A stretch of DNA of 64,000 nucleotides from Galbula dea (taxonomy: Eukaryota; Chordata; Aves; Piciformes; Galbulidae). A program made the position numbers and the translations under genes. The notes beneath the pieces are model-generated. The model worked only from the letters and a program-made list of their open reading frames with translations. It did not search any database and was not told the origin of the DNA. Each line of letters opens with the position of its first letter. Positions within the stretch are counted from its first letter, which is position 1. Shown here in pieces: positions 41,101 to 53,100 of the stretch. Location: contig VWZX01010411.1 of assembly GCA_013399015.1 (NCBI GenBank), positions 26,118 through 90,117 of the forward strand, in the 5' to 3' direction.

Positions 41101-44100
41101 GTTGGTCTCTTCTCCCAAGGAACAAGTGATAGGAGAAGGGGAAACAGCCTCAAGTTGTGCCAGGGGAAGTTTAGGCTGGAGATGAGGAACAATTTCTTCA
41201 TGTAAGGTTGTTAAGTCCTGTCCCAGGCTGCTCAGGGCACTGGTGGAGTCACCATCCCTGGAGGGGTTGAAAAGCTGTGGTGATGTGGTGCCTGAGGGAC
41301 ATGGTTTAGTGGTGACCTGGCAGGAATGGTTAATGGTTGCACTTGATGAGCTTAAAAGTCTTTTCTAACCAAAACAATTCCATGACTTTGTTCATGTACT
41401 ATGTAAGCAGGATAGTGGCCACTGTGGCTGAGCCCAGGTCAGCTCAAGCTCTGCTCCTTCCTGCTGCCTTTGTGTGGAATACTGGAAAATAATGGGATTT
41501 AGATGGAAGTTTGCAATATTGAACATGGAGGTCCCTGGTCAGACACAGATATCCTAATTCACAGGGTAAGAGATATGTGCATATGTGAGTTGATACCTAA
41601 AGGGTCTGCAGCCTGCCCTGGTGTCAGGGCATTGACCTTCATAAAGAGTTTGTGGGGAGATCTTGCTCCAGGTGTTACCAGTTGCTTTGGTCTTCAGACC
41701 TTGTGTTGTGGTTCCAATGGAACTGTGGGCTGGGGACAAGAATGCCCAGCAGAAATGTAGGTGTTGGGCTTGGCAGTGCAGAAAGTCTTGGACACAGCCA
41801 TAGGGCTGACCTGCTGGGTGCTGATGCTTGCTGGTGTGGGATTTTGTGTGGGGTCATGGAATAGTTTGGGTTGAAGTGACTTATAAAGGTCCTCTAGTCC
41901 AACCTCACTGCAGTCAGCAGGGGCATCTTCAACTAGATCAGGTTGCTCTGAGCCCCAAACAACCTGACTTGGAATGGTTCCAGGGATGGGACATCTTTTA
42001 CAGCAGAGGCTTTCTGAGGGCAGGGGTTCTCCAAGGTTGGTACTGCTGTGGAGGTTTCACTGTGACTTTGGGGTGTACTGAGCTCCTTGAACCCCTCTGT
42101 TGCAGGAGACTCCTGGCCAGGGCTGAGCCGGGTGGGAGCCAAACTGGGTGATGACCAGCTGCAAGATAAGATGGACGTGTCTCCACGCATACATCTGTCC
42201 ATCTGTCCAGGCTTAGCTCCGTCTATGTGTCTGGGTTGGGGGGAGGGGGCTGATGATGAGGTCGCAGCACTGGCAGCGCGTCATCAGCACGGGGTGGGCA
42301 GGAGAGCTCTGTGGGGCACAGCGTGGATGCCGAGCGGAGGAACGGGGCTGGCCAGACCCACCGGCGAGGTGGCCAAGCCCCAGGGTGTTGCTAGGCTACC
42401 AGGGACCATTCTCCCAAGAGAATCATCTCATCACATCGCATCCCATCTTATCCCATCATCATCATCATCCCATCGCCTCGCCCGTCTCTGCCGCCGGCTC
42501 GGTGCAGCATCCGCGGCGCGGGGAGGAGAGACTCGCCGGCGGTGATGTCATGAGCCGCTGGGGCGGTGGTTGGAGCCACCGGCGGGGCGAGGACCGGCGG
42601 CCACCGCTCGGGCGGCTACCATGGTCCCCGCAGCACCGCAGCCCTGCTGAGCAGCAGCAGCCGCCGGAGCAGCTGTTGGCCAGATCGCCGGGACCGATGG
42701 CGAGCGGATAGAGAGGAGCCGCGGCCATTTGCAAGCGGTGCCGGGCAGCGCTCCGGGAGCGAGCTGTGGGAGCTGCATTGTTGTGACCCAGCTGCTAACA
42801 TCACTCTGACTCCCTCTCTCCCTCTCTGTCTCTCTCCGTCTGTCTGTCTGTCTGCAATGATGAGGCAGGCCCCAGCGACGCGGAAGGTACAATCTGCTGC
42901 TGTATCCACCCCGACATCGCTAGCGCTGCTCTCAACCTACCTTCTCTTGCTCTTTATATTTTCCTTCCCTTTTTTAATGTGTGTTTAATGCTGAGCTGCA
43001 GTCGGGAGTTGGAGTCGGGTCCAGGACGGGTAGGGGGGAGAGGGTGCTGAGGGAGGAAGAGGCAGCATCGTTTTGGAATGCAGCATCCTTCCCGAGCACA
43101 GCAGCATCATTCCATGTCTCGCTTTGCCTTGCAAGTAGTTTCCCTGGCTCCTCTCTCCATCTCCATGCTCCGTGCCCGCGTTGCATGCAGCAGCAGCTCT
43201 GCAGCTTGGCTGGAGCCCTTCCTGCTGCTGGGGGGGAGCTGGTGCCTGGCTTCTGGGCGTTGCATGGTCATAATTGAGGTTTTCCTGCTGTCTCTTGCAC
43301 TGCCAGCAGGGTCTGGGGTCTGCTCACAACCTTCTCAGGGGTTGGTTGTGGCTGGGTTCCCTGTCAGGCTCTGCAGGGTACAGCACGGGCTTTGTGTGCT
43401 GGCACTGTCCTAGATGTTTATTTTTAGCATAACCAGGAGGTCACTGCTCAGCTTAAAGAGAAATCCTGAGAATTTTTGCCTATCTCAAGGAAGTGATGAA
43501 ATTAAACCTGACTAAAGGCAGGAGTGCCAGGAGGGCACTTGGCTGCTTTATTACCCTCACAGTGAACACTCCTGCGTTGTGTCTGTGGCTCCTAGAGTTC
43601 CCCAAATCAAGTGAAATTGGCTGATTGCTTCAGGAGTTCCTGTTTAATCCACTTCCAAAGGGAAAGTTTTGCAAGTGCTGATTTTCCTCTGCCTCCAGTA
43701 GAAGGGTGAAGCAGTGGGACCAGCCCCTGTGGTCAGTGCTCTCCCTGCCAGGGAGCTTTGTCAACCTGACCACTGCTGGATGTCATCCTGCTTTTCCTGC
43801 TGTTTCCTTGCACATGCTGTCTCTGACCAGGATCACAGCACAGGCTAGGAGCTGCTGGTTATTTAAACTGCAAAACTGCTTGTAGCCTCTGCCCAGCAGT
43901 AACACAGGTAATGTCACCGTGAGGTGATGAAGAATACCCTGAGGGAGCTTGTCCTTCTGCTCTGGGGGTAGAGACAGTGTTAATGCCAGCAGGTTTTGCT
44001 TGGAAAAGGCTTGATTCTTCTGAGGGCCCCATTCCCTGATGGAGAGCAGGGTGGCATCCTTCCCTCTGCTTTTTGCCTGGTTAGTGCCAGCCCTGCTCAG

Positions 44101-47100
44101 GGCATGCCACCACCTCCCTCCACCTGCTGCTGGAAAAACTCCTGGAAGCTACGTGGGAAATGTCTGCAGCAGCCTGAGGAGTTCTCTTTTGCTTCAGAAG
44201 CCCTCAAGCTTTGTCCAGCAGAAGTGTCCAGCAGTGCCAGTCCTGTCTGCTGCGTTGTGACGTTAACCCAAGTGTTCTCATCCATGCTTCTGACTGGGTC
44301 TGGGTCAAAGCTCCTGTGCTTGGGCTGAGTCAAGAGGGAGCTGCAGGACCTGCCTCCTGCAGCCCCACGGTTGGAGGGGCGATGTCAGCTCCATTACCAG
44401 CAGTGGTTGGTAGCCAGGAGGAGTTGCTGGTTGCCAGGATTCCTGTGGCTAGAAGCACAGCTGGTACCTGAGTGCATCTGTTCAGAGCCCTGGATGCTCC
44501 CCTCAGAGCCCTGAATGCTCTCCTCGCTCCCAAGAGCAGGACCTGCAAGGGAACAAGGCTTGTATAATGCCATCAGATATTCATGCAGCAACATTACACA
44601 GCAGAGTTCAGAACCACCAAATGAAGCACTAATAACTGGGGTCGCTGGGATCCAGGAGCACCCAAGGAGCACCCAAGGAGCACCCTGGGAGGGTTTAGGG
44701 CCCAGACTTCCTGTATGAAGCTACTACATGGTCCGGACCCCAGCGGAGGTTTTAGAGTTTGCTCCCAGCTCCTGAGAAGGGCTCTGGGGTGCTCCCAAAG
44801 CCATGAGGAGTGTTGTTGGGGGTGTCCTGCTACCATCCCCTCACCATCTGGACCCTGGCTCCCAATGGCTTGAGGAAAGCTGGTGTCCCAGTCCAATCTC
44901 TATTCTGCCAGCAGCTTGTGAGTACTTGGCAGAGTAGAGCCAGGGAATTGCTGACAGGAGATGTGCTGTATGACAGCCGGGCGGAGATGGGGACAGCCAG
45001 GAGCCAGGTCACCCCTGGCCCTGCCAGAGAGCATCAGACCATTTCTTTGTCCCCTCCTCACCAAGGAGCTACTCACTGAGGGGCCTTGGAGCTGATCTTC
45101 ATGTGGTTTTACGTGGAGGGGAATTAGAAGAGCCTTAACCCAGGAAACCAGGATGAGTCCCTGACATTTAGCATGGCTTTTGGAGAAGATCACCAAGAGG
45201 TTTCTCCCTTTTAAGGGTTTGGTGTGGTTTGGGTCAGGCAAGACACTTGGTGTCTCCACATCCCAGCTAGGGAAGGGCTCAGCAGTCACTCATTGGGCTG
45301 CTGTGGTGAGTGCCACAAAGCTGAATTTCAAGGCAAAGACTTGATTGCTGGTGTGAAATGCCCTTGGCTGCTCCTCTGTGACACCCCAGGGAGCTTTTGG
45401 TGCTGACCAGGAGCTCTTTGCTTGGTGCTGGGGCTCTGGAGTCCCTCCACGTGCTGCATTGGGAGCCTTGGGCTTGGCAAGGAGGGAAAGCATCTCCCTG
45501 CCCATGGCCTGCACAGTGCCCAGGAAGGTGTTCCCAGAGCTTTTTCAAGACTTTTGGTGCCACTCAGTATAATCTTTGTTAACAAGACTTCTGGAAGGTG
45601 CTGGAGCACTGCTGAGAAGCTGCTCCTAAAGCAGCACTGTGTGTATCGGGTTTAAGGTTTTGCTGTTGTCATTGACCAGTTTTGCTGAGCAGAGGATGTT
45701 GAGGAAGATGAGTCTCCTCCCTTGGGGTCAAAACGGGCTCTTGTGGAGCAAGCAAAACAGAATTTAGCTGAAGTCATGCACTAGGTGATTGGCTCTTCAG
45801 CAGTGACAACCCATCCAGCACTGATCTGGATTGGAAAAACAAGTAGCTGTTAGGTTTATCTTGATTTATAAAGGACTGGGGTGGGAATATGACCACCCAA
45901 TAAATATGGGAGTATTGGAGAGAAGCTGTGGGTGGGTGTGATGCTGATGATCTGAGCTGGGTCTCAAGGGCCAAGCAATGGCTCATGGGCTCAGTGCACC
46001 CAGACACATCCTCGGGGGTGTCATATGGCAGAGGTTTTATTGCTGCTCTCAGTTGCCTTAAGCTGTGCATTAGGTAATAGAATAGAAAATGAAGCGGGGA
46101 AGCTTTCAAGCCCACTCCAGGGTATGAAAGCTGCAGCTGGGGAGCAGATGTCCTGGCTAATGGCTCCCAGCACCTAGGGGCCACCTGTCCACACCCAGAG
46201 CCTGGCCAGCTTCCCCCTCCCCACTACCTGATCTGTCCTTGCGTTGGGATTGTTTGTTAACTGGTGTGTAAGTGCCCAGCCAGGATGTGCTGAGGTACCT
46301 GCTGTGGGCTCCCCACCACCAGATCACCAGCATGGGGACAGTTGTGTCTCTGCTCCAGGGTTGGGTGTGGTGCAGGGTGCAGGGGCCTGTCTTGGGCATG
46401 TTTATTTCCAGAAAGGGCAAGAAAAGGTGGAAGTGTTTGGTAAGAAGATCCATGCTGTCCCTGTGAGTTTTGTAACTAAAGAGAAGCAGAACCCAGGGGC
46501 TGCAGCTGGTTGTTGATGGTCTGAGCCCTGCAAGAACGCACAGGGCTGAGGGGAGGTGAAAAGGACAGGAAAAATAAACCCTCTCCACCTCACCCTGCAC
46601 AGAGCTCTCGGGAAGAGGTGCTGAGTCCAACCTGCTTTGGTCAGCAGAGTCCCAGCAGCTCTGCAGTGAGGTGGCAGCAGGTCTCAGACTCGTCCAGGGC
46701 AGCCCAGACTTTGCATTGAAGCCAAAGATCTCCAAGAAGTAAAAGATGCCTCTGCCCCAGGCTTCTGCTGGAGCTAGGTTTGGGGTCCAGGGTGTCATGG
46801 TTGGGGTTCAGACCATTGGGCTTGGGATTCAAGGTGTCAGAGTTGGGATTCAGGCCGTCAGGGTTGGGGTTCAGGCTGTGGGCTTCTCCCTGGCTCTGTG
46901 CTTCTGCCCCTGGCTAAAGAGAGAGAAGTGCTGGAGCTGGATGAGCTACCTGTAGCCTGGGCAAGAGATCCTGGCTGGGAGGCTGAGCTGCCACTGGGCT
47001 CTGTACCTCCATGTCCTGGAGCTCTGCTAACCTGGAGCTGTGCTGGGAGCGAGGGGTGAGGAGCTCGTGCGCTGATGCCACAGGCACTAATCACTGTCAT

Positions 47101-50100
47101 ATCTTGTCTTTTCTTTACCTTGTTCTCTGCTGCATCTGCTGCTGCATCTGCTGCTGCGTCTGTACCTCTGCTCCTGTCTGTCCTCTCTGAATGTCTCTCC
47201 TCCTCTGCCTTCTGCTCCCAGACCACGGCTCGGCGCCCCAAGGTGAGCACCCGCGGCTGGGGGCACCCAGCAGCCTCCTGTGTGAGACAAGAACTCAGCA
47301 CTGCTGAAGCAGCTCTGCTGCTCTGGGTCCTCCAAGCTCCACTGGTTTTCTCTGGGCTCTGATGAACTCTTGTTCCTATTCCATTTTCTTCTCCTGTTCC
47401 CCTCGAGCTTGGTGCTGTGTCCCCTGAGCTGGGGTGGCTGCAGGCAGTGAGTGCAGGCTTGGGCACCTGCAGTGTCCCCAACAAGCTGCTGGTGGCACTG
47501 GCACAGGTAATAGGCACAAGAACACCTGAGTCAGTGTCCTGTGGATGCCAAGCAGCAGATGTATCCCATTCTGTTTCCAGATGTGGAGGATGGATGAGGT
47601 GAAACCTTCCCCCTCCTGTCACGGTGTGCTTTGGGGTTTTGCTGTCTCACCCTCAGGAGCTGGAACACCAAAACCTCTGACTGAGGACCCTCATCAGTCC
47701 CAGGTCAATCCCCTGTGGATGGGCAGGGCCTGCCCTCACGTCCCCTGACCTCAGGGTATGAGCTGGCCCTGCCCTGGGGTGTGAGATGTCTGTGCCCACA
47801 GCAGCAGTGCAGGGAGCTATGGGAATGCCAGGAAATAAATGTGGGATGGGGTTTTGGCAATCTTTAATTGTGCTTACTTGGTGCAGGAGGGATGAGAGGG
47901 CCCTCGAGCCTGAACAGGGGTTGATTGTGTGTTCAGACAAAGATCTGTTTGGGGTCTTTAATTATGTCAGTAGTGTAATAACATTTTGCCTTTCCCTTCA
48001 GAGTTTTTGTGAGTTTTGGTCTATCCTGACTCCTCCTGGAGCAGCATAAGATAGAGTCATAGAATTATCGAATCATTCAGATTGGAAAAGACTTCTAAGA
48101 TCATCAAGCCCAACTGTTGACCCAACATCCCCAGGGGCCCTAAACCATGTCACTGAGTGCCATGTCTACATGTTGTCTGAACCCCTTCAGGGATGGTGAC
48201 TCCACCACTGCCCTGGGCAGCCTGGGCCAATGGCTAATCACTCTTTCAGGGAAAGAATTGTTCCTAATGTCCAACCTAAACCTCCCCTGCTGCAACTTGA
48301 GGCCATTTCCTCTTGTCCTGTTGCTTCCTATCTGGGAGAAGAGCCCAACTCCCACCTGGCTCCAGCCTCCTTTCAGGGAGTTGCAGAGAGTGAGAAGGTC
48401 TCCCCTGATCCTCCTTTTGTCCAGACTAAACAGCCCCAGTTCCCTCAACTGCTCCTCACAAGACTTGTGCTCTAGACCCTTCACCACCTTTGCTGTCCTT
48501 TGGACACACTCCAGCACCTCAATGTCCTCATAGTGAAAAACCCAACAGATCCCAGTACTTTCTTCATCAAATGGAGCCACAGACCTGGCACACAGCAGGA
48601 CCAGAAGCACCTGCTTTGTTGTCCTTCTCTAGACACACTCCAGCACCTCAATGTCTTTTTTGCAGTGAGCTGTTGATGTTCACAGTACTGGGCAGTCTGT
48701 GCAGTGGTGCTTGTCCTGGGTGCAGCATGGATGTGCTCCATCCAGCTGGAGCTGGATGTCCTCACTGTCACCATGGTCTGTTTTCATCTGTGGTGGGAAT
48801 GCCAGTCTGGAGACCAGCTGATCTGGAATAACACCCTGGTGAAAGGAAACCAGAGCTGAGGAGGTGGCCTGGTCATGGAAGTATCCTCAAAACATGCTTA
48901 TCTGATTTTTCTCCCTGGATCGTGTTGTTTTTCAGCCCACCCGGACCTCCAACTCAGCAGCATCCAGTGGCACAGCTGGACCCTCGGGCTCAGCCTCTGC
49001 CTCTGGAGGGGAGATGAGCAGCAGTGAGCCCAGCACACCAGCTCAGACACCACTGGTGGCTCCAGTTATTCCCAGTCCCTCCCTGACCTCGCCGGTGGCA
49101 CCTCTGGTTCCCTCACCCACAAAGGTAAGCTGTGGGCTCTGCTGCAGTGGAGAGTGGTAGGTCCTAAGGGGAGGAGGAGAGGAAACCTGACACCAGCAGT
49201 GGGAGGAGAAGGAGGAAAAGCACAGAATCATAGAATCATGGAATTGTTTCAGTTGGAAAAGACCTTTAAGATCATCAAGTCCAACTGTTAACCAGCACTG
49301 CCAGATCACCACTAAACCATGTCTCTCAGAACTACATCTCCATGACTTTTCAACCCCTCCAGGGATGGTGACTCTACCAGTGCCCTGGGCAGCCTGGTCC
49401 TGCCCTTGACAACCCTTTTGGGAAAGATGCTTCCAAAGAGAAGTTGCTGTAGCGTAATTCAGTTCCTGATGCACAAGTTCCTTCCTGGGTCCCTGTGGGA
49501 TGCACATGACACCAGAGCAGTTAGCAGGTGAACCTGCTGGGGGTGAGGCTCTGAACCTGCTGTTGAGGTTCAGAAGAACTCAGCCACGTTAAATCCTGAG
49601 GAGGACCTGAAGACTGCCCACTCCACCCATTGGTGTTGGGTGAACAGGGGCAGAGGGGCTGGCTTTGGAGGCACTTCGGGCATCTTCCTGCCTCAAGAGA
49701 GATAAACGCCTCCTAGAGGTCCAGTGTTTCCCAAACTTGAGTGTTTCTCATCATTCTATCAGCATAGTCATTCCAGCTTTGATCTTTAAAATAGCTTTGA
49801 ATTACTTCCATCCTGCTTTGTGTTAATTAGTTACAATTAGAGCTCATGAAAGATTTGGGGCATGAGGGCAAGGGTTTAGTAGTGGAAGGGGACAAAGAAC
49901 TGGCTCTGAGGTTGTGTGTTGAGGGAAAGGCTGGAAAAGCCACCAGGGTGGGAGGAAAGATTGTCCCCAGTGCTCCAAGGACACTGGTGATGGATTTATC
50001 CCTTGATGGTGTTGGTGGCCCCTGTGTGTCCCGGGCTGGGATCCAGCAGAGCAGAAGTCATCTGTTTTCCTCTGCTGCCCAACATCAGAGGATTTATTTC

Positions 50101-53100
50101 AAAATCTGCTCCTTTGTGATTTTTTTTCAGCTGTAGTCATGAGGCTGCTTGAACCCTGTGCTGATAGAGGAGTAGAAGGGGTCATGTCCCTGTCCTCTAC
50201 CCTTGCTGGCAGCCCTTTGCCCAGGCTCTGCTGTACTGGCATCAGCCTCTCCCTGGCCAAGGAAGAACCAGCAAATGTGGGATCTGCTGGGATCCCTGCT
50301 GGGAGCTAACCAGGGGTTACGTGGCTGCTGTGGTAGGACTGAGCAGGCACTGCTGGTGGGCACAGGGACATCTCAGGGTGTCTGAGCTGTGCCATGTAAA
50401 GACTGAACCATAGAATCATGGAATGGTTTGGGTGGGAAAGGACCTTCCAAGGTCATCTAGTCCAACCCTGTGCAGTCAGCAGGGACATCTGCAACTAGAT
50501 CAGGTTGCTCAGAGCCCCAGGCAACCTCACCTGGAATGGTTTCAGGGATGGGACATCTCCCACCTCTCTGGGCAGCCTGGGCCAGGCTCTCACCATCCTC
50601 AAGGTAAAAATCTCTTCCTTCTCTCTAGTCTGAATCTTCCCTATTTTACTTTATAACTTAGTGTCCTGTCACAGCAAGTCCTGCTAAAAAGTTTCTCTCC
50701 GTCTTTCTTAATGTCCTCTTTAAATACTGAAAGGCTTAAGGTCTCCCTGGAGCCTGCTCTTCTCTAGGCTGAACAACCCCAACTCTCACAGCAGAGAAGG
50801 TCCAGCCTCCTGATCCCCCTCTCCTCAAAGCTGTGCAGTGACAGGGGACAGGGTGACAGGCATGAGCGGTGGCATAGGCTGTTCCAGCCGGTGTTAGGGA
50901 AGAGTTCTGATCACGAGTGTGGTCAGACACCAGGGTGGGTCTGGGGAGGCTGCAGAACCTCGTTCTTGGACACAGCTGAAGCTCAGCCCGATAAGGTCCT
51001 GAGCAGCCCATTCTGCTCAGCACAACTGAGTAGAGACCTCCACTCCCCTACCCCGGCCTCTGGTCTGCTCCTCTCCTGTAAACCCAAGATGCCTGCTGGT
51101 GTCCAGGACAGGTTGCTATAACCAGAGGTGTTCTCTGTCTCCAGCACAGCTCAGCAGCGTCTCCGTGTCTCCACGAAGGCCAGGTGACCACTGCCCTGGG
51201 GCTCTGGTTTGAGTGCATGTGGAAATCACCCTCTCAGCCCCATAACAGGGAGCTGAGGGTTTACCTTCACCTAACTCACCCTCCAGTAACAGCTCACATG
51301 TGTCTGGGCAATACCTTTATGACTTGGTGCTGCTCAAGTGGTGGTTCCCTTCCTGCAGGGACAGTTCTCTGATTACAGCAGAGCTGTTCAAAGACACAAG
51401 ACTAACCTTGCCTGGATGTTGTTGCAAGTCTGATGTTTCTGGAGCACAAGAAACTTTCGAGGGGGATGTGACCCCGAGGAGGCTGCATTTGCATCTCCTT
51501 GAAAGTCTCAAGCCTGTGTCCCTCTTCCATGCTCTGGCTGATATTCAGCCACCATGGGCTGTGGTCTCAAGGTGACACCACAGGACTCTGTCACTGCAGC
51601 CCTCCCTGGGCCACTGCCTGTGGGTGTTAGTGTACTCCTCAGGCTGGGTCTTATGGAGTCATACAATTGCTTCAGTTGGAAGAGACCTTTAGATCATCAA
51701 ATCCAGCCATTAACCAGCACTGCCAAGTCACCACTCAACCATGTCCCTCAGCACCACATCTCCATGACTTTTCAACCCCTCCAGGGATGGTGACTCCACC
51801 AGTGCCCTGGGCAGCCTGGGCCAGGCCTTGACCACCTTTTCCATGAAGAAATTGTTTCTCATGTCCAACCTAAACCTCCCATGGCACAACTTGAGGCTGT
51901 TTCCTCTTGTCCTATCACTTGTTCCTTGGGAGAAGGGACCAAACCCCACCTGGCTCCAACTTCGTTTCAGGGAGCTGGAGAGGTTAATGAGGTTTTTTAC
52001 TACAGGTAAAGCTGTTTTGATGAGGAAGCCCAAATGCACTTAGAGCAGAAGGGGTGAGTTCATAGTAGTGCTGGTCAACTGCACGGCACCCACCTGGGTG
52101 CAGGTAACAGGCTAGAAAAGCCTTGGAGAAGGTCTTGGGCTGTCAGTGCTCCGCAGGGTGGAGTTTGGGGTCAGGGAGGGGAGGAAAGGGGAGCAGCTCA
52201 CCCAGAGTGTGGTGACCTTGCAGCGTGAACACAGGGTTTGAGGTGACTCTACGAGCATGTGGCTGCATGTGTGTGGGTTACACACTAACTACTAACCCAC
52301 GTTGTGTGGACGGAGCCTTTTTGCAAGAGCTGGTTCTGTTGATTAAGTTCCTTGCATGCCGTTGCTCTGCTTGGAGTGGGAGCAGGAGGAGGAAGAGCTG
52401 CTGAGGAGGAATATGGATATGATCTGGTGAGGGGTTGGGTTGGGTTTGGTTTTGAAAGGATTCAGACATCCACAGAGCCCAGTGAGGTCAGAAGGAAGAT
52501 GCTGAGGACCTTTTGCCAGCCAAAAGAGTTTTGTCAGCATGGCAAGGAACATTTATCACATGTTGTACATGTAGTAAAAATGAGCTTATTTAATCAAACT
52601 TTCTAAATCAACTGGTTAAAATGACAGACTCTGAAGCTGCAGGTGCAGAGGGATGTGTTCTTCCAGAAGTGCCCCAGGAAGTGCCAAAACACAGTGTCAG
52701 GTTCTTTGGGGGTTCAGTTAATGTATCCAGAGCTCTCTCCAAAGGGCGTTGGTAATTCCTGGTTTGATGTTGTAGGAGGAGGAGAATCTACGTGCTCAAG
52801 TCAGGGACCTGGAGGAGAAACTGGAGACTCTGAAGATCAAGCGGAATGAAGACAAGGCAAAGCTTAAAGAGCTGGAGAAGTACAAGATCCAGCTGGAGCA
52901 GGTGCAAGAATGGAAGAGCAAAATGCAAGAGCAACAAGCTGATCTCCAGAAGCGTTTGAAGGAGGCCAAAAAGGTGAGTGTCCCTGGGGAGCTGGCAGAG
53001 GGTGAGGTGGTTCCTGGGCAAATTCAGCTGCTGAATTGTGTCTGGGAGTTTGGTATCAGCTGGGATTAAACTGGGAGTTGTCCTGGTCACGCACGAGGTC

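Larger units (their letters stand above)
42887..47221. other. DCTN1: DCTN1 intron 6, CR1-free
   Basis: The longest CR1-free stretch within DCTN1 (4.3 kb), just downstream of the p135 promoter. Two short tandem repeats are listed separately. Long minus-strand open frames at its 3' end lack any recognisable similarity. Confidence 0.55.

Noticed and set aside
46157..46798. 213-codon minus-strand open frame in DCTN1 intron 6
   Set aside because: No recognised domain, no start context or splice support; consistent with chance.
46858..47622. 254-codon minus-strand open frame over DCTN1 microexon 7
   Set aside because: Intronic, low-complexity Ser/Ala/Gly translation; openness follows from the CT-rich tract and repeat.
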